The notes below the pieces were generated by a model. That model saw only the letters and a list, made by a program, of their open reading frames with translations, was not told the DNA's origin and searched no databases. A stretch of 5,241 nucleotides of DNA, taken from CAYZED01 sp964477445. GTDB taxonomy: Bacteria; Bacillota; Clostridia; Lutisporales; Lutisporaceae. The position numbers and the translations under genes were made by a program. This document shows, one piece after another, positions 1 to 5,087 of the stretch. How positions within the stretch are numbered: position 1 is the first letter of the stretch; each line of letters opens with the position of its first letter. Location of the stretch: positions 1 to 5,241 of the forward strand of contig CAYZED010000046.1 of the NCBI GenBank assembly GCA_964477445.1, given 5' to 3'.

Positions 1-225
1 AATCAACAAAATCAACCAGGAGCAGGGGCGTTAGAGACAGTTTGTTATTTAAGTGAAACGGAAGGTAATACATATTCAATTGAAGAAATTGGATGGTTTG
101 CAGGAAGTGCAGCTTCTTCAACAAAAGATACTGGGGTAATGATAGCGAGAGTGCTATATGGTAAACAAAAAACAGATCTCGAAACATGGACGATAAGAAG
201 AATCGATACCATAAGGAGGGGATAA
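1..225 (+). CDS. C-terminal part of a phage tail/virion protein (5' end outside window)
   Basis: An open frame enters the window at base 1 and ends at TAA 223-225, giving 74 visible codons. The visible residues contain IEEIGWFAG (about 28-36), then a Ser/Thr-rich turn, then DTGVMIARVLY (about 43-53) and a closing LETWTIRRIDTI. The pattern 'I.EIG.F.G ... .G.m.AR.L' is known from small beta-rich domains of phage tail-fibre and baseplate-associated proteins, where it forms part of the virion. The next gene's ribosome binding site lies within the last codons, and its TTG start is one base past the stop, so the two genes are probably translated together. The start, the total length and any N-terminal attachment domain cannot be seen. 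The tail assignment rests on the motif and on the neighbours; the exact role is unknown. Confidence 0.7.
   Translation, partial: NQQNQPGAGALETVCYLSETEGNTYSIEEIGWFAGSAASSTKDTGVMIARVLYGKQKTDLETWTIRRIDTIRRG
213..221 (+). promoter_or_regulatory. Strong ribosome binding site deciding a TTG start
   Basis: AAGGAGGGG lies 5 bases before TTG 227-229. No ATG or GTG is placed as well, so this site supports TTG initiation of the 231-residue protein and couples it to the end of the preceding gene. Confidence 0.75.
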
Positions 226-226
226 T

Positions 227-922
227 TTGGGTTATACAAGAATAGGTTTTAGAATTAGAGCGAGGCAATTTTTTAATCGCCTCAGATTAACTCCAGCAGT
301 TGGTGGAACTCCAATTGAATCAGATCCAGGAGTGGCTGTTAGTGCCGCAAATTTAAATAAGCTTGATGATGGATTATATATGTCTCAAAACATATTCCCA
401 ACCGGCGGTTCATCTACTGCCTTTACAATTACATTGGAAAATACTGTGTCGTGGGCGCAATTAGTTGGGATACCAATTTTAGTTGACTTCCACACTGTTT
501 CTGGAGCAAATCCAACATTAAACCCCAATGGTTTAGGTGCGAAATCGATATATAGTCCTAATGGAATACAACCAAGCGCAAGTATGCCTTTAATAGATTC
601 GGTATATGTAATAGTATATGACGGAACATATGTTAGGGCGGTGAATTATGAACCAAGAGTGTTTGTCGGTGGAGGAGTATTTTCAGTATTAAGAAAGCTT
701 ACTTCGTTTATCGGGAATATGTATCAGTCATGGCAAAATAACACAGGCTCGCAAATAGCGTTTATTGGTTATGGTAGCTCTGCGAATGATAATTTTTCAG
801 TATCAAATAGTATAGGGGATGTAAATATAGCAAGCAGTGGTGGAGTAAGTAAGCTAGATGGTTTCAATGCAGGAGTAATGGCCAAAGTGATGGCTTATAA
901 CAATGGATTAGGAGGATTTTAA
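227..922 (+). CDS. Phage tail-fibre-like protein, TTG start
   Basis: This 231-residue protein is probably a short tail fibre or receptor-binding component of the virion. The N-terminus is basic (RIGFRIRARQFFNRLRL). It is followed by VSAANLNKLDDGLY (about 38-51), which resembles the 'ltaanLNkle.gi' element common near the front of phage fibre proteins. Residues about 65-135 carry FTITLENTV, PILVDFHTV, PTLNPNGLGAKSIY and VIVYDGTYVRAV, a combination I recognise from fibre proteins of phages infecting Gram-positive bacteria. The last ~95 residues (Gly/Ser/Asn-rich, ending GLGGF) show no motif I recognise and may be the variable, host-contacting part. The TTG start follows from a ribosome binding site at 213-221. 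The stop is TAA 920-922, and the ribosome binding site of the next gene lies inside the last codons. Family assignment is by eye and host range is unknown. Confidence 0.75.
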   Translation: MGYTRIGFRIRARQFFNRLRLTPAVGGTPIESDPGVAVSAANLNKLDDGLYMSQNIFPTGGSSTAFTITLENTVSWAQLVGIPILVDFHTVSGANPTLNPNGLGAKSIYSPNGIQPSASMPLIDSVYVIVYDGTYVRAVNYEPRVFVGGGVFSVLRKLTSFIGNMYQSWQNNTGSQIAFIGYGSSANDNFSVSNSIGDVNIASSGGVSKLDGFNAGVMAKVMAYNNGLGGF

Positions 923-924
923 GA

Positions 925-1362
925 ATGGCGAAAACATTTAATATGCCTTTTGTTCAGACAATGAAAACAGCATGGGCAAACATAGCTGCAGCAAATACTG
1001 CTAAAGATGGTACCGGAACAGTAGTAACATTAATGACTGCAGGAGCGGAAGGATCTAAAGTTGATAAAATAACAGTTCGGCCACTGGGAACAAACGTAGC
1101 TACAGTACTTAGGTTCTTTATTAATAATGGATCAACAAACGCAACTGCAGCTAACAATACGTTGATTCACGAGGTTACTCTACCAGCGACTACGGTTTCA
1201 GAAGTCGCGGCATTAACAGGGTATGATATAACAGTGCCTGGCGATGACGGTAAATATGTAGTCCCTATTCCATATCTTCCTGCGGGATATAAGATAAATA
1301 TGACTTTAGGGACAGCCATTTCAGCAGGAGTTCAAGTCACTGCATTTGCAGGTGATATGTAA
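925..1362 (+). CDS. Small beta-rich phage virion protein
   Basis: A 145-residue protein starting at ATG 925, with GGAGG at 911-915, 9 bases upstream. It has no signal peptide or membrane segment. The core runs from about residue 30 to 140 and alternates short hydrophobic strands with polar turns: KVDKITVRPLG, TVLRFFINNGS, TLIHEVTLPAT, the Pro-rich YVVPIPYLPAGYKINMTLG, and a final VQVTAFAGDM. This layout ('v.ki.vr..gtn.at.lR.Finng......li.Ei.lpa') is familiar from short proteins encoded beside tail-fibre genes in many phages. They are usually annotated as hypothetical and plausibly form a jelly-roll-like virion domain. Ala and Thr are abundant, as is common in virion proteins. Its TAA shares a base with the ATG of the following mini-ORF. 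Virion protein is the likely role; the exact position in the particle is not known. Confidence 0.7.
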   Translation: MAKTFNMPFVQTMKTAWANIAAANTAKDGTGTVVTLMTAGAEGSKVDKITVRPLGTNVATVLRFFINNGSTNATAANNTLIHEVTLPATTVSEVAALTGYDITVPGDDGKYVVPIPYLPAGYKINMTLGTAISAGVQVTAFAGDM

Positions 1363-1436
1363 TGGGTCGACCGATAGTTATTCATTCTGCAGCGATAATA
1401 AATGGTGGTGGAAATCAAATAAAGTCGAGGTGGTAA
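1362..1436 (+). CDS. Possible 24-residue overlapping peptide
   Basis: An ATG at 1362-1364 overlaps the stop of the upstream gene (TAATG), and the frame runs 24 codons to TAA 1434-1436. The peptide starts MGRPIVIHSAA, has a Gly-Gly-Gly turn in the middle, and ends KSRW. Without it there would be a 75-base non-coding gap in an otherwise tightly packed operon. The same TAATG overlap occurs again at 3106-3110, where the downstream gene looks real. No membrane segment or known domain is visible. There is no independent ribosome binding site close to 1362, so translation would depend on coupling. It may be a genuine tiny virion or regulatory peptide, or only an open stretch that carries ribosomes to the next start. 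Confidence 0.4.
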   Translation: MGRPIVIHSAAIINGGGNQIKSRW

Positions 1437-1437
1437 T

Positions 1438-2787
1438 ATGGGATTTGACCAAAGCTTCGGGAGACGGCCAAGCGAGGGTGGAGGGTTATCCCCAAAAGGA
1501 ATTACAAAATACGGTATTGCAAAAGAAATTATAAAAGCTGGGGATTTCATAGAGTATCATACGAACGGTATTAGAAAAGCCACAAGAGAAAGATTAATAC
1601 CAACTAATATATATTCAGCATTTCCAAGCAACCAGACAAGTGCTAGGCAGTCAGATTGCAGCGTTTGCTATTTAGGAAACAACAAGTATTTAGGTGTATA
1701 TACAACCACATTTGATACTAGAGCTATAGTCAAACAATTTAATGATGATGGCACGGTTTCTTCTGGAGCGGAGTTAATTTTAAGTGGTGCGGCAGCTATG
1801 TCCAATCCAGTATCCTGTGATAGATTAGGCGACGACTCTGCGCTAATATGCACAAAAGGCAGCGGTAATTTTTTAAGAGCCATGAAAGTCTCCGTATCAG
1901 GGTTGACAATTTCTCAAACAAATAATTTAGCTAATACCAACATATCTATGGCAGGTGGTGTTTTATCTATAAAGCTAACTAATACAACGTTTTTATTATG
2001 TTGCGAGACAGACACGAATAAAAATGCGTATGTAATTATTGATGTTAACGGAGCTATGTCTTATGGCACAGCGTTAGCAGGTTCTGAAACAAATCAGAAC
2101 GTAAGAAATTGCTTTTTAATAACACCGTCTCAATTTATGAGTGCGCTAGGCACAACAACTGGTTTTGCATATTGCTTCTATACGATAAGCGGGAACACAA
2201 TAGCGTTCCAAGCCAGTGGAAATCAGTCATGTGGTTGGAGTGCTATATATCAATACACTCAATACATAAAACTGATACAAATGACAGCCACTAGTTTTGT
2301 TGCTTTTTGTATTGATGGTGGTGGCGGTTCTGCAAACAATAGAGTATGCACAAAACCGTTTATAGTTTCTGGAACCTCTTTTACAATGGGAACTGGTTTA
2401 AATGTTGATTTTTTAGGTGGTGGGTTGTCTACTGGTTTCCTTATAGATTATATGTATCCGTTAGGAGTAAAAAGTTCAGAAAATAGTTTTTCTGTTTTTA
2501 TAACAGGTTATTACAATTTAAGTAGTGGTCAGCTAAGTGTTTTTTATTATACTACTTTTAAATTGGATTCGAATGTAGTTACAATTGATTCTAGGGAAAA
2601 GGTTGAGTTTCAACAATTGCTAAATGTACTCTCAAGCGGTTTCTATCCGTCAGTAAAAATAGAAAATGGGAATATGTATATAACGTATAGTGGTTATATG
2701 TGTTTTGTAGAAGCAAGAAAAATGATTAATGGAATTGCTAAGACTTCAGCGTTAGCAGGTTCCACAATAAAATATGTAAGCTTATAA
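1438..2787 (+). CDS. Probable beta-propeller receptor-binding / tail-tip protein
   Basis: A 449-residue protein, the largest gene in the window, starting at ATG 1438 with GAGGTGG at 1427-1433. The N-terminal ~20 residues are polar and Gly-rich. Residues 26-40 carry GIAKEIIKAGDFIEY, a short beta module typical of phage structural proteins. From about 66 to 426 the chain falls into roughly seven units of 35-65 residues (about 66-115, 116-166, 167-216, 217-264, 265-325, 326-391, 392-426). Most units show a hydrophobic strand around the middle (KYLGVYTT, SALICTKG, TFLLCCET, FAYCFYTI, FVAFCIDG, FSVFITGY, MYITYSGY), often followed by a second strand and a 'v.g..is.g' type turn. This suggests a seven-bladed beta-propeller. 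The last 20 residues repeat the N-terminal motif (GIAKTSALAGSTIKY). Twelve cysteines, many within strands, are notable. No enzymatic residues are recognised. Binding to the cell surface is inferred from gene position and fold guess. Confidence 0.7.
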   Translation: MGFDQSFGRRPSEGGGLSPKGITKYGIAKEIIKAGDFIEYHTNGIRKATRERLIPTNIYSAFPSNQTSARQSDCSVCYLGNNKYLGVYTTTFDTRAIVKQFNDDGTVSSGAELILSGAAAMSNPVSCDRLGDDSALICTKGSGNFLRAMKVSVSGLTISQTNNLANTNISMAGGVLSIKLTNTTFLLCCETDTNKNAYVIIDVNGAMSYGTALAGSETNQNVRNCFLITPSQFMSALGTTTGFAYCFYTISGNTIAFQASGNQSCGWSAIYQYTQYIKLIQMTATSFVAFCIDGGGGSANNRVCTKPFIVSGTSFTMGTGLNVDFLGGGLSTGFLIDYMYPLGVKSSENSFSVFITGYYNLSSGQLSVFYYTTFKLDSNVVTIDSREKVEFQQLLNVLSSGFYPSVKIENGNMYITYSGYMCFVEARKMINGIAKTSALAGSTIKYVSL

Positions 2788-2802
2788 GAGGAGGGAATAA
2801 AC

Positions 2803-3108
2803 TTGAAGGTTATTACAAGAGTAAATACTAATGAAATAGTTATAGTGTCTAGCAAGGCAGATATTGTTTCAAACGGGATACTAACAGATACCTGCGTTGT
2901 AGGTATAGCGGTTGACGAAGACGGAAGTTTTTCTGAAGCGATTCCAAAAATATATGATGTTGAAGTTGTTCCAGAAAACGTAGAACCACGCATTTATGCT
3001 TATACTCCAGAAAAGGGATTTTATTTAATTCAATCGGTGGTTGATGTTATCAAAGAAGAAGCTCAGAACGAATTACTTGATGATTTAATTCAGAGAGGGG
3101 TGCTATAA
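2803..3108 (+). CDS. XkdW-position tail-associated protein, TTG start
   Basis: A 101-residue acidic protein. The TTG start at 2803 is supported by GAGGAGGG at 2788-2795, 7 bases upstream and directly after the stop of the propeller gene; no ATG is better placed. The N-terminal half has strands (KVITRVN, EIVIVSS, CVVGIAVDEDG) ending in a Pro/Glu-rich stretch (VEVVPENVEPRIYAYTPEKGF). The C-terminal ~25 residues are predicted helical (SVVDVIKEEAQNELLDDLIQ). In PBSX-like prophages a small protein in this position, after the fibre and before xkdX, is XkdW. Proteins here often accompany or assist the tail fibre, but I see no sequence motif that proves this. Its TAA (3106-3108) overlaps the ATG of the next gene, so the two are translationally coupled. 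Confidence 0.55.
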   Translation: MKVITRVNTNEIVIVSSKADIVSNGILTDTCVVGIAVDEDGSFSEAIPKIYDVEVVPENVEPRIYAYTPEKGFYLIQSVVDVIKEEAQNELLDDLIQRGVL

Positions 3109-3254
3109 TGGGTGAATTTAAGCCGAGTCCATTTGTAATTTCTTTAAGAAGGCGATATAAGGCCGTTCCTCAGAAAACGACTTATGAACAGATAGAAGGG
3201 TATCTAGGTGATGGGGTAATCACATTGGAAGAATTCAATTATATAGTTGAATAG
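3108..3254 (+). CDS. XkdX-like small phage protein
   Basis: A 48-residue protein starting at ATG 3108, overlapping the previous stop as TAATG and ending at TAG 3252-3254. AGAGAGGGG at 3092-3100 can serve as a ribosome binding site inside the upstream gene. The second half, TYEQIEGYLGDGVITLEEFNYIVE, matches the typical ending of XkdX-family proteins: a short helix, then 'G.IT.eEf..I'. The family is found in many Bacillota phages at just this place, after the tail fibre and before the XhlA/holin genes, and is usually 40-60 residues long. Its molecular role is not established. Size, motif and position agree, so the gene is probably real although it is below common length cut-offs. Confidence 0.65.
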   Translation: MGEFKPSPFVISLRRRYKAVPQKTTYEQIEGYLGDGVITLEEFNYIVE

Positions 3255-3267
3255 CATTAGAAATATA

Positions 3268-3296
3268 AGCACTCTTGGAGAATATCTGAGGGTGCT
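3268..3296 (+). terminator. Hairpin between tail and lysis genes, weak or partial terminator
   Basis: AGCACTCT (3268-3275) pairs with AGGGTGCT (3289-3296), with one G-U pair. The stem can be continued inward by four more pairs, two of them G-U, around a 5-base loop GAATA. It is followed by ATTTTATT, an interrupted T run. The hairpin lies in the only real intergenic space of the tail block, just before the XhlA-like gene. It could end part of the tail transcripts, protect an mRNA end, or act as a processing site. The T run is too weak for me to call an efficient terminator. Confidence 0.5.
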
Positions 3297-3310
3297 ATTT
3301 TATTGACAGA

Positions 3311-3317
3311 AGGAAGG
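3311..3317 (+). promoter_or_regulatory. Ribosome binding site fixing the XhlA-like start
   Basis: AGGAAGG lies 6 bases before ATG 3324. The alternative in-frame TTG at 3303 would have only the hairpin and its AT tail upstream, so the shorter ATG start is preferred. Confidence 0.65.
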
Positions 3318-3323
3318 TGCGAA

Positions 3324-3791
3324 ATGGAGCATTGTGATCAACATGGAACAAACTGTGAAAAAATTAAAAACACTGAAAAAAACATTGATAAATTTAATGA
3401 AAATGTAACGGAGCTAGTAAAATCGCAAAATGACATTAGGGAGAGAGTAACCAAGGTTGAAGAGTCTTCGAAGACCGCACATCATAGGCTTGATTCTATG
3501 GAAGAACAGACGAAAGCCATAATGAAACTTGCATTCAGTGTTGAAAATATGTCTGAGAAGATGCAGGAAATGATTGATTTATATAAAAATCATGATGTTA
3601 GGCTTGACGACCTCGAAAAAACACCAACAGAAGCATTAAATAAAAAAGTTGAAACTTTGGATGGAAGAATAGATAAGCTAGAAAAAGCACCTGCAGAAAC
3701 AATTATGACATATTGGAAATTGTTTGTCGGTGCAATTGTTACTGGTACTGCAGGAATAGTAATTGGGTTGTTAATAAAAACATATAAATGA
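3324..3791 (+). CDS. XhlA-like coiled-coil holin-associated membrane protein
   Basis: A 155-residue protein; ATG 3324 is chosen over TTG 3303 because of the well-placed AGGAAGG. The N-terminus has MEHCDQHGTNC, with Cys4, His7 and Cys11. Residues ~12-127 are highly charged and helical with heptad spacing, a probable coiled coil. A single membrane segment (LFVGAIVTGTAGIVIGLLI, 133-151) lies at the very C-terminus, followed by KTYK. A cytoplasmic coiled coil with a C-terminal anchor is the layout of XhlA/haemolysin-type proteins, which work with the holin in host lysis and sit at the membrane. At 155 residues it is clearly longer than B. subtilis XhlA (about 90). Part of the extra length is an internal repeat, RLDDLEKTPTE (93-103) and RIDKLEKAPAE (115-125). 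The stop is TGA 3789-3791. Confidence 0.75.
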   Translation: MEHCDQHGTNCEKIKNTEKNIDKFNENVTELVKSQNDIRERVTKVEESSKTAHHRLDSMEEQTKAIMKLAFSVENMSEKMQEMIDLYKNHDVRLDDLEKTPTEALNKKVETLDGRIDKLEKAPAETIMTYWKLFVGAIVTGTAGIVIGLLIKTYK

Positions 3792-3810
3792 AAGATGGAG
3801 GAATTTAAAA

Positions 3811-3981
3811 ATGAGTTATAGCGTTAATTCGCCGTGCGGAAATTGTAAAAAAGAATCGGTTTGTATAGATGTAAAAGCAATATATGAAGCTGTACAAAAG
3901 CAGATCCTTTCGAAATCTTATGATGAAGGTCATCAAGGAGGAGGCATGGTAGTTCTAATGTGCGTTAGGCAGCTCAACAAA
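3811..3981 (+). CDS. Small Cys-rich phage protein, 3' end lost in assembly gap
   Basis: ATG 3811 has GGAGG at 3797-3801, 9 bases upstream. Fifty-seven residues are readable before the Ns. The N-terminus MSYSVNSPCGNCKKESVC has Cys9, Cys12 and Cys18; His41 lies in GHQGGG and Cys51 in VVLMCVRQLNK. Four cysteines plus a histidine suggest a small metal-binding, perhaps zinc, fold. I recognise the general shape (YSVNSPC.nC..., then GH.GGG....C) from short uncharacterised proteins in lysis or tail regions of Clostridia phages, but its function is unknown to me. The family look suggests a full length of about 57-62 residues, so the stop was probably just inside the gap. The extension through the Ns to a TAG at 4015-4017 is an artefact: the bases after the gap code in another frame. 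Confidence 0.65.
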
Positions 3982-3991
3982 NNNNNNNNNN
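3982..3991. other. Assembly gap (10 Ns)
   Basis: Ten consecutive N. Some assemblers insert a fixed short run of this kind for a gap of unknown size. It interrupts the end of the Cys-rich protein on the left and, on the right, opens in the middle of a deoxynucleoside kinase gene. The missing piece must therefore be larger than 10 bases, or the join is wrong. Confidence 0.95.
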
Positions 3992-3992
3992 A

Positions 3993-4169
3993 CAAAAAAT
4001 TCCAGCAGAATATTTAGATAAAATCAATAGTGGTTATCTGGATTATATCAAATCTCAAACTGATTTGAATGTGCTTATTATTGATGTTTCTGATCGGGAT
4101 TTTGTAAAAAATCAAGAAGATTATCTTTATATTCTAGATGAAATTAAATTAAAAATCCAAACAAAATAA
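3993..4169 (+). CDS. C-terminal fragment of a deoxynucleoside kinase
   Basis: Directly after the Ns an open frame gives 58 codons ending at TAA 4167-4169. The residues start QKIPAEYLDKINSGYLDYI, continue LNVLIIDVSDRDFVKN, and end QEDYLYILDEIKLKIQTK. This matches the end of the deoxynucleoside kinase family (deoxyadenosine/deoxyguanosine kinase type): 'ip..YL..l...Y..wi', then a beta strand 'vLiiD', then 'D.DFv.n.eD...il..I'. Such enzymes transfer phosphate from ATP to deoxynucleosides in nucleotide salvage and are usually about 200 residues. The P-loop, the DR(S/Y) catalytic region and the LID arginines would all be in the missing ~150 codons. The stretch is visibly more AT-rich than its flanks. 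A kinase in a lysis cassette is unexpected: it may be a phage-carried salvage gene, a remnant, or a misassembly. Confidence 0.7.
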   Translation, partial: QKIPAEYLDKINSGYLDYIKSQTDLNVLIIDVSDRDFVKNQEDYLYILDEIKLKIQTK

Positions 4170-4194
4170 ATAAAAAATTGGAGGAAAAGAAAAA

Positions 4195-4539
4195 ATGGAC
4201 ATGAATATAGTTTTTAATCAAATAAAACCGGAGTTTATTATCTTAGTAATAGCTCTTTGGTGCCTTGGGAAGTTTCTAAAACTTATTCCTACTTTTAAAG
4301 CAGAGTGGGTTATCCCAATTATCCTACTTGGAGTGGGAGTGCTCGTTACGATTGTTTTTGAGGCTTTTATTTTGAGAGAGGGCATCAATCCTATTACTAT
4401 AGTTAATGGCAGCATACAGGGGATATTAGTTGCCTCAGTTGCGGTTTTCGGAAATGAGATATTAAAACAAATAAATATTAAGAGATTAGATGATATTAGA
4501 GATGAAATAAGGGCGAAAAAGCCAGATAAGAGGGTGTAA
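4195..4539 (+). CDS. Phage holin, Hol44 / holin_5_2-like
   Basis: A 114-residue membrane protein. ATG 4195 has GGAGG at 4180-4184, 10 bases upstream; the second ATG (4201) is too far away. Hydrophobic segments are at about 13-30 (EFIILVIALWCLGKFLK region), 38-60 (WVIPIILLGVGVLVTIVFEAF) and a weaker 67-86 (IVNGSIQGILVASVAVFGNE). A highly charged, mainly helical tail (91-114, LDDIRDEIRAKKPDKRV) follows. The order 'lGkflk ... k.e.wIP.il...g ... i..GiqgIl.a..avfgne..kq' resembles holins of the Hol44 / Phage_holin_5_2 type in Gram-positive phages. Holins collect in the inner membrane and open it at a set time so that the endolysin reaches the wall. The next gene is the endolysin, 4 bases away, and its ribosome binding site is inside this gene. 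The holin role is likely; the exact family is less certain. Confidence 0.7.
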   Translation: MDMNIVFNQIKPEFIILVIALWCLGKFLKLIPTFKAEWVIPIILLGVGVLVTIVFEAFILREGINPITIVNGSIQGILVASVAVFGNEILKQINIKRLDDIRDEIRAKKPDKRV

Positions 4540-4543
4540 AACC

Positions 4544-5029
4544 ATGATGAACGCAAATCAGCAGAAATTTATTGACAAGATTCTTCCTGGAGCAAAAAAG
4601 GCCCAGGATAAATTAGGCGTTTTTGTATCTTTAACATTAGCTCAAGCAGTACTCGAAAGTGGATGGGGAAGATCATCTATTGGAAACAATATCTTCGGAA
4701 TAAAAGCAAATGCAGCCTGGAAGGGTGCAAAGAAATTAGTGAAGACAACGGAGTATGTTGGAGGCAAACGAATTGAAACTAATGCATTTTTCAGAGACTA
4801 TGCAAGCGTTGAAGATTCGATTGAAGACCATGCGAAGCTTCTTACTATACCGAGATATAAACCAGTTATCCAGGCGAAGGGATACAAAGAGGCTTGTAAG
4901 CAAGTTCAAAAGTGCGGATATGCCACAGATCCTAATTACACAAACAAACTTATACTACTTATCGAAACATATGGGTTGAACAAGTGGGATAAGACCGAAG
5001 TAAAGCCATTAGTCAAAGATAATAAATAA
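4544..5029 (+). CDS. Endolysin, GH73 (FlgJ-like) N-acetylglucosaminidase
   Basis: A 161-residue enzyme that should cut the glycan chains of peptidoglycan, releasing progeny at lysis. The glucosaminidase domain fills nearly the whole protein. LTLAQAVLESGWGRSSIG (31-47) carries the expected general acid Glu38, followed by NNIFGIKA (48-55), TNAFFRDYASVEDSIEDHAKLL (central motif), and CGYATDPNYTNKLILLIETYGL near the end, the conserved 'YATdp.Y..KL...i..y.L' of GH73. There is no signal peptide, as expected for a lysin released through the holin, and no separate cell-wall-binding domain: only ~15 charged residues follow the catalytic domain. The start is ATG 4544 or the adjacent ATG 4547; AAGAGGGTG at 4528-4536 is 7 bases from the first. 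It ends at TAA 5027-5029 and is followed at once by a terminator. Confidence 0.9.
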   Translation: MMNANQQKFIDKILPGAKKAQDKLGVFVSLTLAQAVLESGWGRSSIGNNIFGIKANAAWKGAKKLVKTTEYVGGKRIETNAFFRDYASVEDSIEDHAKLLTIPRYKPVIQAKGYKEACKQVQKCGYATDPNYTNKLILLIETYGLNKWDKTEVKPLVKDNK

Positions 5030-5041
5030 TACAAATACAAG

Positions 5042-5070
5042 CCTCAATCTTAATCGGTTGGGGTTTTTTT
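5042..5070 (+). terminator. Rho-independent terminator of the late operon
   Basis: CCTCAATC (5042-5049) pairs with GGTTGGGG (5056-5063), 8 pairs including two G-U, around the 6-base loop TTAATC. An unbroken run of seven T follows (5064-5070), then ATTT. It starts 12 bases after the lysin stop and marks the end of the transcription unit. Confidence 0.9.
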
Positions 5071-5074
5071 ATTT

Positions 5075-5087
5075 AGATTATTAATCT
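5075..5087. repeat. 13-bp perfect dyad, operator-like
   Basis: AGATTA (5075-5080) and TAATCT (5082-5087) form a perfect inverted repeat with one central T. It lies just after the terminator, and a TATAAT hexamer follows at 5094-5099. Such a dyad could be a repressor site, but short AT-rich dyads also occur by chance. Confidence 0.3.

Noticed and set aside
1362..1440. Programmed +1 frameshift joining the 24-codon ORF to the propeller protein across TGG-TAA-T
   Set aside because: A Shine-Dalgarno-like GAGGTGG does lie before the stop, recalling release-factor-2 style shifting, but it is equally well placed for normal initiation at ATG 1438. No slippery codon is evident, so re-initiation is simpler.
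1346..1534. Open frame of 62 codons overlapping the end of the 145-residue protein and the start of the propeller gene
   Set aside because: It overlaps two better genes, has no good ribosome binding site, and its residues (Trp/Lys/Ser runs) look like an out-of-frame shadow.
1438..2787. Variable target gene of a diversity-generating retroelement
   Set aside because: A receptor-binding protein would be a natural target, but I see no template repeat, no reverse transcriptase and no C-type-lectin-like C-terminus in the window.
2694..2993. Minus-strand frame of 99 codons opposite the XkdW-position gene
   Set aside because: All supported genes run on the + strand with strong ribosome binding sites. 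This frame lacks one and overlaps two real genes.
3303..3323. TTG at 3303 as start of the XhlA-like protein
   Set aside because: It overlaps the tail of the hairpin and has no ribosome binding site; ATG 3324 has AGGAAGG at the correct distance.
3982..4017. Extension of the Cys-rich protein through the Ns to TAG 4015-4017
   Set aside because: The bases after the gap code for kinase residues in another frame, and the length of the gap is unknown, so the joined reading is artificial.
4218..4556. Long minus-strand frame opposite the holin gene
   Set aside because: It is antisense to a gene with a clear ribosome binding site and membrane layout. Its hydrophobicity mirrors the holin codons, and it has no ribosome binding site of its own.
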